Shown here in pieces: positions 23,417 to 31,249 of a stretch of DNA of 33,651 nt. Origin of the DNA: Armatimonadota bacterium (lineage in GTDB: Bacteria > Armatimonadota > Fimbriimonadia > Fimbriimonadales > GBS-DC). The notes beneath the pieces were generated by a model. The model saw only the letters and a program-made list of their open reading frames with translations, was not told the DNA's origin and did no database searches. Location: positions 1-33,651 of the forward strand of contig JABWCR010000028.1 in NCBI GenBank assembly GCA_013359125.1, written 5' to 3'. Numbering within the stretch: position 1 is the first letter of the stretch; each line of letters starts with the position of its first letter. The translations under genes and the position numbers were made by a program.

Positions 23417-23932
23417 ATGCATCCCGAAGTCGCTGCCCTGAGAGAAGCCTGGAGATGGTCCTACGACGATCTACAGCCTGCATTTGACGGACTGCATCCC
23501 GACAACCTTCATCGCCGACCCGCGCCCAACTGCCCCGCCATCAGCGAAATCGCCGCGCACCTAGCCTACGACGAGGCCATGATCGTGATGGAACTGCTCG
23601 GCAAGAGAGACCCATCCGAATGGAATATCGATAGCCCCTTGGTTGACGCGACTTATGCCTGGCTGCCAGACATATTGGGAGCAGAAGTTTCTGCAGGGCT
23701 GAAGGCGCTCGGCCCCACGGACGTCTATCGAGAGGTGAAAAGGGTGCACGACTTGATGTTCGAGCGCACGGCTGCGCTCGATCTGCCGGCAAATTTTAAG
23801 ATAAGAGAGGGCGATACCGTCTGGGCAACGGTGGCGGGTCGGCTCATCTATTGCGCCTATCACGCCGCCTATCACATAGGGCAGATCTATCAAACGAGAG
23901 CGCTTTTGGGCGAAGCAACGCCCGACAACTAG
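23417..23932 (+). CDS. DinB-like four-helix metal-binding protein
   Basis: 171 residues. The ATG at 23417 is chosen because the longer frame begins inside tRNA-Ser. The pattern fits the DinB/YfiT superfamily: a helical bundle with His48 in AAHLAYDE and a C-terminal H-x3-H (His149, His153) in YHAAYHIGQIYQTRALLG, the metal-ligand triad. Members include thiol-dependent transferases and stress-induced proteins; the substrate here is unknown. It starts 8 bases after the tRNA, so it may share the tRNA-Ser promoter. Confidence 0.85.
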   Translation: MHPEVAALREAWRWSYDDLQPAFDGLHPDNLHRRPAPNCPAISEIAAHLAYDEAMIVMELLGKRDPSEWNIDSPLVDATYAWLPDILGAEVSAGLKALGPTDVYREVKRVHDLMFERTAALDLPANFKIREGDTVWATVAGRLIYCAYHAAYHIGQIYQTRALLGEATPDN

Positions 23933-23948
23933 AACATTGGAGGCGATG

Positions 23949-24659
23949 ATGCTTACGATTTTGCTTGCATTGGCGGTGGCTGTCGCGCAAGACCCGATTC
24001 ACACGGCAATGGCGCCTGCGCCTCGAACGGACCAGCGCTGGATCGATCGGAACGACCAACTGACCAAAATGGACAAAAGCGCCGCTGAGGTGATCTTTTT
24101 GGGCGATTCGATCACCGAAGGCTGGGAGACGACCGGAAAGCACATTTGGGACGACCAGATCGCACGGTTCAAGGCCATTAACCTGGGCATCAGCGGCGAC
24201 CGCACCCAACATGTGTTGTGGCGCATCAAAAACGATAACCTGAAAGGAGCCAACAGCGCAAAGTTGGTTGTGATTATGATCGGCACCAACAATTCGAACG
24301 GCAACGACCACACGGCCGAACAGATAGCGGACGGCGTGAAGGCGATTATCAAAGAGGTTCGGCAGCGGCTTCCTAAGGCAAAGGTCTTGGCGCTGGCGAT
24401 CTTCCCTCGCGGCAAAGAGCCCAATCCTCAGCGCGCCAAGATTCAGACCGCAAACGAACTGATCGCGAAAGCCGCGGACAACAAATGGGTGTTCTATCAC
24501 GACATTGGCAGCCATTTTACGGACATGGAAGGTGCGATTTCGGCTCAAGTCATGCCCGATTCTCTGCACTTGAGCGAAGAGGGCTATCGAATCTGGGCGA
24601 CTCACATGACGCCGATCATGCGCGAGTTGCTGGCGCTACCGAGCCCGGATAGTCTTTAG
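23949..24659 (+). CDS. Secreted SGNH/GDSL hydrolase (PAF acetylhydrolase beta/gamma-like)
   Basis: 236 residues with a signal peptide (MLTILLALAVAVAQ). SGNH blocks are all present: block I GDSITEGW with Ser54, block II NLGISGDRT, block III GTNN, and block V DSLH with Asp204/His207. The domain resembles the lipase/acylhydrolase branch that deacetylates sugars or lipids. GGAGG stands 5 bases before the ATG at 23949; an ATG at 23946 is also possible. Its 3' end overlaps the convergent GH20 gene by 24 bases. With a neighbouring hexosaminidase, a role in removing acetyl groups from extracellular polysaccharide is plausible but unproven. Confidence 0.88.
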   Translation: MLTILLALAVAVAQDPIHTAMAPAPRTDQRWIDRNDQLTKMDKSAAEVIFLGDSITEGWETTGKHIWDDQIARFKAINLGISGDRTQHVLWRIKNDNLKGANSAKLVVIMIGTNNSNGNDHTAEQIADGVKAIIKEVRQRLPKAKVLALAIFPRGKEPNPQRAKIQTANELIAKAADNKWVFYHDIGSHFTDMEGAISAQVMPDSLHLSEEGYRIWATHMTPIMRELLALPSPDSL

Positions 24660-27101
24660 CGTATAACCCAAGGACGCTTTAGATTTTATAGCGATCGCAC
24701 TGATAGTCTTGTTCGGATGCGGGTTGCGCCACACTGTTCCGCGCCATCCGCCCTCTTCGACCGGCGCATCGTATACCATCAGTGGGTCGTTAATGCCCGA
24801 TGCGTTCTGCCCATAAATGAGCGGGATCGTTTCAACGGTTCCATCTTGATATTGGAGTTCGATATCGGCGACGGGCAAGCCCTTCTCGCCCTTTCTGAGA
24901 CATCCGCCGACAAAAAGCAACTCCAAAGCCTTGAGGTTCATTGAAACTGTGGCTTCTTTTGCAGAGCGCTCGAACGGATCGTCGATCGTAACGCCAATGG
25001 CGGCCTCTTGGCTCCACGCTCTATCAGGATCCATCCACTGGCGCAATACAGCCTCGGCCTTGTAGGAAAGATTGTGCGGGGGCGGCGAATCAGTGTTCCA
25101 AGCATACTCCGCCGCCCAAATGTAGGCCGCGATCTGTTGCGCAGCATCCCTTAGGGTCTTCTCGCTCAGGTTGAAACCCGCCCAAGTCGACTGCAACAGC
25201 CCCCAAGCCTTGGCGTCTCGCGCAGCCCGGGCAAAGTTATAAATGTTTATCGGCTCGTACCACGTCGTAGCGGCCACCCGCTGAAACCCCGCGTCCATCA
25301 ACACCTTCAGGCTCTTGTATTCCTGCGGCTCCGACGGCGTGTAGTGCCAATCCATGATCGCGAGGTCCTTGGGCAGTTGCGCCCGTACCTTTGCAGCCTG
25401 CTCGGGCGTCGGCGCATGGGCGCCCCCATCGTTCGCCTCCGACCGGTGCAACAGCACATCGCCCCACATCATCACGGTCTCGACGCCTTTGCCTTTCAAG
25501 AATTCGCGAATCTTAATCGTATCCTCAATAAACAGTTCGCTGGAGGTCGCCCCGCGACAGCGATCGCAGTGCGGAAACCGACCGCGCATCGTAACCTCGT
25601 CATGGCCAATGTGAAACTTCTTCGGCTTGAAAATCTCAATCGCCTCGGAGTAGACCGATTCGATAAACTTGCGGCTATCTGGGTTGCGAGGGCAGTAAGC
25701 GTAAGGCGTCTCAGGGTCTTCCGCCAGGTCCAGATTCCGGCCGTTCTTAAACATCCACTCGCAATGGCCTAAGGACTGAACGAGCGGCACAACCTCAAGC
25801 CCGGCATTGGCTGCTGCGTTGGCGACTCGCGTCAGATCCTGCTTGGACATCGAATAATCGACCCAAATCTTTGGATCCGTCTCCCACTGCGCGTACTCGC
25901 ATTCGAAGACCAAGTGGTTGAACTTTAGCCGTCCCAATAGCCTATTGATTAGGCGGACGTGAAAATCGGCGCTTGCGCCTGCCAATAGGTGCACGCCGCG
26001 AAACGGAAGCGACGGAAAATCGCTAATGGCAACGCAGTCGGCGCGAAGCATTGGGCCATCCCTGGATAGAAGTTGCGTTAAAGTTTGAGCGGCAAATCTT
26101 AAACCTTCAAGCGTGTTGGCCGTAAGCCAGACGACATCGTTATCGATGTTGAGGCCGTAGGCTTCTGGTTGGTCGGGGGTTGGGAAACGACGCGCATCTT
26201 CTCGCCGTATCGAAAGGTTGATGTTGCCTTTCTGGCCAAAACGCACGGGATGATTCAGTTCGTTGGCGATGAAGGTCCTGAGTTGCTCGGCAACAGGTTT
26301 GCTGGCGTCATCGTGGGTGACGATCACGACCTCACGGCTCCTCCACTCGCCTCGGTTCCAGTTAACGACCTTTGGCTGCGGGATGAGGACGGGCCGTTCG
26401 CTGCTCCGGCGCTCTACCCTGGGCGCAAAGCGCGCGCTTCGGCTAACGTCCGGCGCTGCCTGATGCGCGCTGGGTTCGATAACTGCAAGCGCCTCCAGCG
26501 TCGCTGCGCCCCCAGGCGAAATGGGATAACCTGTAACGCCCAGCCAATAGGTCGAACCGTTCTTCTGAAACAACAAGTCGAAAGTCGCGCAAGAAACGAC
26601 CATTGTTCCAAATCGACCAGAAATCTTCAGCCGCTTGCCTCTGACCGTCTTGAAGTCCATATCGAGCGATACGCGGGTTTCGCCCGACTCGATCTCGCCG
26701 CCTTCCAACGCTTCAGCATCGAACGAACCCAGCTTCCACTCGACTATGGCTTGGTCTGTCCCGCCATACTCAATATTCAGGACAGCGGTTACGCCATCTT
26801 GTAATGTATAAGTCTCTGTAATGGAACCTATACTCTTATCCATCTGCCGCACAACACGGATACCGTTGGCAAGACGGTTTGTAGAAACCGCTTTCCCGGT
26901 CGATGTGTAAATCCCCTTTTCCCAGTTGGGCGTCGCCAACTGAACGCCGCTTCCCCTTAGCAGCGGATAGCCGTTCATCAGCCAGCGACCTTGACCGTCG
27001 ACCAAAATGCCATCCGTAGAGAAGAAAACCAGACTCATGATGATTGCGAACACGCCGATAGATTCGAGGCCAGCGTGTATAATCCTTGAAATGAGCCGCA
27101 T
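24636..27101 (-). CDS. Glycoside hydrolase family 20 beta-N-acetylhexosaminidase-like protein
   Basis: About 821 residues. An N-terminal hydrophobic segment (IGVFAIIMSLVFF) looks like a signal or anchor. A GH20 N-terminal alpha/beta domain (about 240-360) precedes the barrel with FRGVHLL, and the catalytic Asp501-Glu502 pair in HIGHDEVTMRG. GH20 enzymes release terminal GlcNAc/GalNAc by substrate-assisted catalysis. C-terminal W residues (TTWYE, STWAGF) line the usual sugar pocket. The ATG at 27101 would overlap the divergent HMA gene start by 11 bases; a GTG or ATG nearer 27038 is an alternative start, so the 5' end is uncertain. Confidence 0.82.
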   Translation of the reverse strand: MRLISRIIHAGLESIGVFAIIMSLVFFSTDGILVDGQGRWLMNGYPLLRGSGVQLATPNWEKGIYTSTGKAVSTNRLANGIRVVRQMDKSIGSITETYTLQDGVTAVLNIEYGGTDQAIVEWKLGSFDAEALEGGEIESGETRVSLDMDFKTVRGKRLKISGRFGTMVVSCATFDLLFQKNGSTYWLGVTGYPISPGGAATLEALAVIEPSAHQAAPDVSRSARFAPRVERRSSERPVLIPQPKVVNWNRGEWRSREVVIVTHDDASKPVAEQLRTFIANELNHPVRFGQKGNINLSIRREDARRFPTPDQPEAYGLNIDNDVVWLTANTLEGLRFAAQTLTQLLSRDGPMLRADCVAISDFPSLPFRGVHLLAGASADFHVRLINRLLGRLKFNHLVFECEYAQWETDPKIWVDYSMSKQDLTRVANAAANAGLEVVPLVQSLGHCEWMFKNGRNLDLAEDPETPYAYCPRNPDSRKFIESVYSEAIEIFKPKKFHIGHDEVTMRGRFPHCDRCRGATSSELFIEDTIKIREFLKGKGVETVMMWGDVLLHRSEANDGGAHAPTPEQAAKVRAQLPKDLAIMDWHYTPSEPQEYKSLKVLMDAGFQRVAATTWYEPINIYNFARAARDAKAWGLLQSTWAGFNLSEKTLRDAAQQIAAYIWAAEYAWNTDSPPPHNLSYKAEAVLRQWMDPDRAWSQEAAIGVTIDDPFERSAKEATVSMNLKALELLFVGGCLRKGEKGLPVADIELQYQDGTVETIPLIYGQNASGINDPLMVYDAPVEEGGWRGTVWRNPHPNKTISAIAIKSKASLGYTLKTIRAR
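27078..27083 (+). promoter_or_regulatory. -10 box TATAAT for HMA-two-component operon
   Basis: Perfect TATAAT ending 7 bases before the ATG at 27091, so the transcript should begin at the start codon. No Shine-Dalgarno sequence is present. The box lies within the first codons of the divergent GH20 gene if that gene starts at 27101. Confidence 0.55.
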
Positions 27102-27309
27102 AACCAAGACGTGGGTCTCGCCAGACATCGAGTGCGACGGTTGCGCCCGGTCGATCAAACAGGCTCTGGTTCAACTGAAGGGCATCGAAAGCGCGGAAGT
27201 CCATGTGCGCGACAAGCGCGTAGTCGTCGACTTTAACGCCGACGAGGTCTCCGAGTCGACGCTGATCGAAACGCTCGAAACAGCTGGATTCTCGGTCGAG
27301 CCGGCCTAA
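27091..27309 (+). CDS. HMA-domain metal-binding protein (CopZ-like)
   Basis: 72 residues, a single heavy-metal-associated ferredoxin-like domain with the C-x-x-C motif at Cys15/Cys18 (ECDGCARSI). Such proteins bind Cu(I) or other soft metals and hand them to transporters or regulators. The ATG at 27091 follows a TATAAT box by 7 bases; longer in-frame starts (27007) lie in the divergent gene. The histidine kinase starts 2 bases after its stop, so the three genes form an operon. A metal-related signal for that kinase is possible. Confidence 0.9.
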   Translation: MSRITKTWVSPDIECDGCARSIKQALVQLKGIESAEVHVRDKRVVVDFNADEVSESTLIETLETAGFSVEPA

Positions 27310-27311
27310 GA

Positions 27312-28457
27312 ATGGACCAGACAGGGCGAACGCCCAAGCCGGTATTCGTCAACGTTTGGCTAGTCGTCATCTGTGCTATCGTCTGGGCGGTCGTGCGCTA
27401 TAGCCAAGGCCGCCTAGAGATCGCGCCCGAACTTCTGGTCGCTTTGGTGCTCTTCGCAATCGCATCGGCATCGCTTCGCACCTATGTCGCGGTCAGCGAT
27501 CCCTCCAAGGTCTTCACCTTTACCCATTGGCTGCTGGTTTTCGACATCTTGGTCATCTCCGTAGGCGTCGCGGCCACGGGAGGCGTGCACAGCGAGGCCT
27601 GGATTCTCTATTTTGCCCTGCTGTGTACCGAGGCCGCCGTTATGCCGCCCAAATGGGTCGTGCCCGCCATACTCAGTTGCGCCGCAGGCTACTCGATAGC
27701 CTGTTGGGGCGATTGGGGCATCGCCTGGATCGACATTCTCTTCCGTATCTCGATGGTCGTAACCGTTACGCTCTTTATCAACATGGTGCGTGTGATGCAT
27801 CTTGAGCGACAAGAGGAAATCGCCGAACTGCGCGAGAAGCTCCACCTTGTGGAAGAGCGCGAACGGATCGCCTCGGACTTTCACGACGGCCTCGGCCATT
27901 CACTGGTCAAATCTGTTCTCGGTCTAGAAGTAGCCAAAGCGATCTGCGAATCCGAGCCGACCGAGGCTAAACGACTGGTGGAAGAACAAACGAGCGAACT
28001 GCGATCGGCAATGGCCGAGATGCGAGACGTCATCCATCAGCTCCACCACGATTCCAACGTCTCTTGGCAAAACCGAATACGACTGTTGGCGCGCCAAACA
28101 CAAGAGAGGATCAGAGCCGAGATCACGGTCGATCTTCCCGATATTCGCCTGCACCCGCAGTTGGAAGAAACGGCTGTACGAATAGCTCAAGAGGCGCTGA
28201 CCAATATCATGAAGCACTCGGCTTCCGCTACGCGCGTGGCGATTGCCGCGAAAGCAGACGGCGGTCGGTTCGCATTGACTATCACCGACGACGGACCGGG
28301 ATTTGATACCGCCAACCAAGGCAACGGCTTGACCAATATGAGCAGACGCGCAACCGATTCGGGCGGACGCCTCGAAATCGCCTCTGCCCCGGGTCAAGGC
28401 ACAGCTATCGAACTAACAGCGCCCATGGAGAGAGAATGGACAAAGTCCGCATCATAA
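27312..28457 (+). CDS. NarL/DesK-type membrane sensor histidine kinase
   Basis: 381 residues. Five or six N-terminal transmembrane helices (within 12-160) with no large periplasmic domain are followed by a HisKA_3 dimerisation helix with phospho-acceptor His191 in DFHDGLGHSL. The HATPase domain has N-box EALTNIMKHS, G1 DDGPGFD and a G-N-G-L-T-N-M segment. It autophosphorylates and passes phosphate to the response regulator encoded next, whose start lies inside its last codons (22-base overlap). The signal may be in or near the membrane. The preceding HMA protein raises the possibility of a metal cue. Confidence 0.93.
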   Translation: MDQTGRTPKPVFVNVWLVVICAIVWAVVRYSQGRLEIAPELLVALVLFAIASASLRTYVAVSDPSKVFTFTHWLLVFDILVISVGVAATGGVHSEAWILYFALLCTEAAVMPPKWVVPAILSCAAGYSIACWGDWGIAWIDILFRISMVVTVTLFINMVRVMHLERQEEIAELREKLHLVEERERIASDFHDGLGHSLVKSVLGLEVAKAICESEPTEAKRLVEEQTSELRSAMAEMRDVIHQLHHDSNVSWQNRIRLLARQTQERIRAEITVDLPDIRLHPQLEETAVRIAQEALTNIMKHSASATRVAIAAKADGGRFALTITDDGPGFDTANQGNGLTNMSRRATDSGGRLEIASAPGQGTAIELTAPMEREWTKSAS

Positions 28458-29089
28458 TCGCCGACGACGACCCGAACCTTCGAGGGTTGCTGCGTAAACT
28501 GCTATCGGCATCGCCAGACATCGAAATCGTTGGCATAGCCTCCGATGGAGACGAAGCCGTGGAACTGTGCGAGCGCGAAGCGCCCGATGTCGCGCTGATG
28601 GACATCGGCATGCCCAGGATGACCGGCATCGAAGCGACTCGCCGCATCAGGCGCGCTTTACCTACCCAAGTCGTCATATGGACTATCTACGGCGACGACC
28701 AAAACGTCTTCGAGGCGATCAAAGCGGGCGCGCTCGGCTACCTGCTCAAAGACAGCGCCGGCGAGCAGCTCATCAACGGCGTGCTGTCTGCCGCAAGGGG
28801 CGAATCGCCTCTCCATCCCGCAATCGCTGTGCGCGTGCTCGACGAGTTTCAACGCATAGCCAGCCTCCAAAAGGCCAAGTACGACCTGATGAGCGACCTG
28901 ACCGTGCGCGAAACCGAAATCCTAAAGCTCGTCGCCACCGGCAAACGCAACAAAGAGATCGCCGATCAGCTCTTCTTGACCGAAAAAACGGTCAAGAACC
29001 ACATCACCAACATCCTATTTAAGCTTCAGGTCAACTCGCGCACAGAGGCCGCCATCAAAGCCATTCAAGAGGGCCTTGTCAAGCCTTAG
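28436..29089 (+). CDS. NarL/FixJ-family response regulator
   Basis: 217 residues. The receiver domain has the acidic pocket D10-D11-D12, phospho-acceptor Asp56 in VALMDIGMP and Lys in YLLKDS. A C-terminal LuxR-type helix-turn-helix follows (LTVRETEILKLVATGKRNKEIADQLFLTEKTVKNHI). It is the cognate partner of the kinase, whose gene overlaps its start by 22 bases. It acts as a DNA-binding transcription factor. Targets cannot be named. Its 3' end overlaps the convergent HhH gene by 11 bases. Confidence 0.95.
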   Translation: MDKVRIIIADDDPNLRGLLRKLLSASPDIEIVGIASDGDEAVELCEREAPDVALMDIGMPRMTGIEATRRIRRALPTQVVIWTIYGDDQNVFEAIKAGALGYLLKDSAGEQLINGVLSAARGESPLHPAIAVRVLDEFQRIASLQKAKYDLMSDLTVRETEILKLVATGKRNKEIADQLFLTEKTVKNHITNILFKLQVNSRTEAAIKAIQEGLVKP

Positions 29090-29348
29090 CGTCCATCCAG
29101 TTCCACCATTTGGTCAGCCGCTCCTCTGGTTCGGGCGTCGAGGCGACGTAAACCGCGCAACGAAAGACATAGAGCAGACAACGGTCTATCTTGGCGCCGC
29201 TCATCGCCTGGATGCGCTCGTACATCTCCTCCGGGTCTTGGCCGACCAGATCGGCCGGGCGGCGATACCCCAGCGCAATCAAGTCGGCCTCGATGCTCTT
29301 CCCCACGCCCGGCAGGCTGCTCAGCCTCTCGGGGTCGAACGCTTTCAC
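29079..29348 (-). CDS. Helix-hairpin-helix protein (Cdd1/pathogenicity-locus-like)
   Basis: 89 residues. An HhH motif (LSSLPGVGKSIEADLIALGYRRPADLVGQ) is followed by DPEEMYERIQAMSG and DRCLLYVFRCAVYVA, the consensus of the small Cdd1 family. It probably binds nucleic acid non-specifically; its cellular role is not established. The start is GTG at 29348, which overlaps the upstream VOC stop as GTGA, so the two are coupled. Confidence 0.85.
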   Translation of the reverse strand: MKAFDPERLSSLPGVGKSIEADLIALGYRRPADLVGQDPEEMYERIQAMSGAKIDRCLLYVFRCAVYVASTPEPEERLTKWWNWMDAKA

Positions 29349-29731
29349 GCCGCTCGCTCAGCAAACACCAGAATGTAACCATTCGGGTCTTCGATCATGA
29401 ATTCGTTCATGCCGTAAAAGGTCAGTTTCGGCTCCTGAAGCACTTTCGCCCGTCCGACCACGCTCTCGTAAAGCGACTTAAGGTCCGTAACCTCGATAAA
29501 CAGCGTGCCCGAACCGCCCAACTCCCGCCCCACAAAGTGCGGCAGGTAGCTGACCACCGATTCCGCTCGCTCGAACATCAACGTAACGTTGTCCCGCTTC
29601 ACCATCGCCCACTCGTAGCTGCCAGCCTCGGGATGAGTACCGACCACCTCAAATCCCAGCACGTCGTGATAGTACTCCGCAGCCTCGTTCACATCTCTCA
29701 CCATCAGATCCGGCGATAACGACTTGAGCAT
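29345..29731 (-). CDS. VOC/glyoxalase superfamily protein
   Basis: 128 residues with the two beta-alpha-beta-beta-beta modules of vicinal-oxygen-chelate proteins. The first begins PDLMVRDVNEAAEYYHDVLGFEVVG; the second ends with DPNGYILVFAE, which contributes a metal-ligand-like Glu. Members are dioxygenases, glyoxalases or antibiotic-binding proteins; the substrate is unknown here. GGAGG lies 7 bases before the ATG. It is translationally coupled to the following HhH gene. Confidence 0.88.
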   Translation of the reverse strand: MLKSLSPDLMVRDVNEAAEYYHDVLGFEVVGTHPEAGSYEWAMVKRDNVTLMFERAESVVSYLPHFVGRELGGSGTLFIEVTDLKSLYESVVGRAKVLQEPKLTFYGMNEFMIEDPNGYILVFAERAA

Positions 29732-29761
29732 CTTTGCGCCTCCATCAATTTAGAATACATT

Positions 29762-29791
29762 TGTATACCACATGCTCGCGCCGTTTGTCAA
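29762..29791 (-). promoter_or_regulatory. Sigma70-type promoter for VOC gene
   Basis: Minus-strand TTGACA (29791-29786) and TATACA (29767-29762) are separated by 18 bases. The -35 box includes the stop codon of the upstream gene (29790-29788). The start would lie about 25 bases before the VOC ATG, leaving room for its GGAGG site. Confidence 0.55.
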
Positions 29792-30474
29792 GGCCCGTCC
29801 GAAAGAAGTTTCAAAAAGACGCCCATCTCGCGCAAGTGCTGCATGTGATCCTCGCCCGTATCGCCCGCGAAGCCCAACAACGTCAGCCGACCGCGGTCGC
29901 ACCTCCGATACAGCTTCAACCGCGGCGCCAAGTTCTCCGACGCCGATCGCCATCTCAGTTCCAACGCCCCTGCCAAGGCGTCCGCCGTCTCCGTTGTGCT
30001 GGCATATCCGGCGGGCCGAACCTGAGAGTGAGTAACCGCCATCCGCCGCTTGCCTTCCGCCGCCAGTCGCGCAAATCGCACAAACGGCGCCATCTGATCT
30101 TTGCGAGGCTCGATGCCGTCCGCCTCATACCCGGCATGGATTGAATCGAGCATCAGCAACCGATCGACGCGCTCGGCGGCTTTGGGTTGGTTCAGAATCT
30201 CCCTGACGCCGCCAAATCCGGCGCTGAACGCAATCAGAGCAACCCGATCGAACGTTCGACCCGCCTCGCGCTCTGCCTGTGCGACCAGATCGAAAAACGC
30301 TCGTGGATCGGCAAACCGCTCTCGATAGACGCCCGACAGCCCGTTCAATGCGACGGTAACCAGCGCCCCGCCCTGGCCAGCCTTCGTAAACTGCTCCACC
30401 CCGGTGCGATGGTTGCAATGAAGCGCGATTGTCAGCTCCCTGGCTCCATCGGCTATATGAACGTTGGTTTGCAT
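29788..30474 (-). CDS. Alpha/beta-hydrolase-like protein, function unknown
   Basis: 228 residues, no signal peptide. The segment VALIAFSAGFGGVREIL places Ser84 in an A-x-S-x-G nucleophile elbow. LLMLDSIHAGY gives a candidate acid (Asp110), and GDTGEDHMQHL near the C-terminus a candidate His, in the order expected for an alpha/beta-hydrolase. The family is not recognised, so activity is tentative. The ATG at 30474 is favoured because CATAAT lies 7 bases before it; a longer frame from 30513 has no support. It precedes the VOC gene on the same strand. Confidence 0.75.
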   Translation of the reverse strand: MQTNVHIADGARELTIALHCNHRTGVEQFTKAGQGGALVTVALNGLSGVYRERFADPRAFFDLVAQAEREAGRTFDRVALIAFSAGFGGVREILNQPKAAERVDRLLMLDSIHAGYEADGIEPRKDQMAPFVRFARLAAEGKRRMAVTHSQVRPAGYASTTETADALAGALELRWRSASENLAPRLKLYRRCDRGRLTLLGFAGDTGEDHMQHLREMGVFLKLLSDGP

Positions 30475-30481
30475 AGCGTCG

Positions 30482-30487
30482 ATTATG
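30482..30487 (-). promoter_or_regulatory. -10-like CATAAT upstream of hydrolase-like gene
   Basis: CATAAT on the minus strand, 7 bases before the ATG at 30474, with no ribosome-binding site. It fits the window's leaderless pattern. Confidence 0.35.
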
Positions 30488-30552
30488 ACAATGGGCAAGC
30501 AGGAGATTGACAAATGGGCTTCGAAACATCAAGATAAATAGGAGGTAAGAAG

Positions 30553-30912
30553 ATGGAACGAGCAGAGGTCAAGTCGTTCGAGCATCCAGACGAAGTGCGA
30601 GAGTTTCCGCTGGGACGGCTGGAATTGATGAGGATCGGCGGCGCCACGGTCGGCAGGGCGATTTTCGAGCCGGGTTGGCGATGGGCCACATCGGTACAAC
30701 CCATTGCGCAGACTAAAAGCTGCGAAGCGCCCCACTTTCAGTATCATCTTTCGGGCACACTGATGGTGCTGATGGACGATGGCACGCAGTTGGAGTGCAA
30801 GGCTGGGGACGTCTCGCTATTGCCTTCGGGCCACGACGCGTGGGTCGTGGGCGACGAACCAGCCGTCGTGATCGACTTCCAAGGCATGATCGACTACGCA
30901 AAGGGAGGCTGA
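30553..30912 (+). CDS. Small cupin-domain protein
   Basis: 119 residues forming one cupin barrel: FEPGWRWATSV, then CEAPHFQYHLSGTLMVLMDDG with possible metal-ligand His residues, and GDVSLLPSGHDAWVVGDEP as the second cupin motif. Such proteins bind small ligands or have dioxygenase/isomerase activity; no specific function can be assigned. The ribosome-binding site AGGAGG is 7 bases before the ATG. A consensus -35 TTGACA lies at 30507-30512, but the matching -10 is weak. Confidence 0.85.
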   Translation: MERAEVKSFEHPDEVREFPLGRLELMRIGGATVGRAIFEPGWRWATSVQPIAQTKSCEAPHFQYHLSGTLMVLMDDGTQLECKAGDVSLLPSGHDAWVVGDEPAVVIDFQGMIDYAKGG

Positions 30913-30964
30913 CAGCGAAGCCTTAACACCAAACGGCGAGTGCGGAAGCTTCGCGACACCCCTC

Positions 30965-30990
30965 GGAACGCCACCCTTCCGGGCGGCCCC
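30965..30990. repeat. Dispersed repeat family C, copy 2
   Basis: GGAACGCCACCCTTCC followed by GGGCGGCCCC, one base different from the copy at 21224-21249. It is in the same plus-strand orientation and lies 52 bases after the cupin stop. Confidence 0.8.
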
Positions 30991-31186
30991 TCTCCGTACT
31001 CTTTGCAGGCTTGACCCTCCGCGAACGGCATTCTGAAAAAATGTAGGACAACTTTGAGTACGAATCGAACCCTGAACAGGCAAACGGCAACCTGTGCAGG
31101 CAACGGATAGGCCGCCGAGACGGCGGCGGTACTTTAAGGGCGGTACTTTGACGGAAGGGGGCATGCTCTCGCCCTCCCGGTCTTTC

Positions 31187-31212
31187 GGCTCGCGGGGACG
31201 CCCGCCCTCCCG
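31187..31212. repeat. Dispersed repeat family A, inverted copy
   Basis: GGCTCGCGGGGACGC then CCGCCCTCCCG, the reverse complement of the family A elements at the left edge with two changes. It is preceded by a second CGCCCTCCCGG (31170-31180), indicating a partial tandem. Confidence 0.7.
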
Positions 31213-31232
31213 GATTGCGGTTCTATGGTATA

Positions 31233-31238
31233 TATAAC
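31233..31238 (+). promoter_or_regulatory. -10-like TATAAC upstream of second STAND gene
   Basis: TATAAC in an AT-rich stretch (TATATATAAC), ending 11 bases before the ATG at 31250. A short leader with at most a weak GGG site is implied. Confidence 0.4.
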
Positions 31239-31249
31239 AGGGTACGGGA

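Larger units (their letters stand above)
30913..31249. other. 337-base non-coding spacer with repeats before second STAND gene
   Basis: No credible gene is seen. The spacer holds a family C element (30965-30990), a direct repeat GGCGGTACTTT (31125 and 31139), a hairpin CCGCCG-AGA-CGGCGG (31112-31126), and an inverted family A element (31187-31212). It resembles the repeat cluster at 20.2-21.3 kb. Confidence 0.65.
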
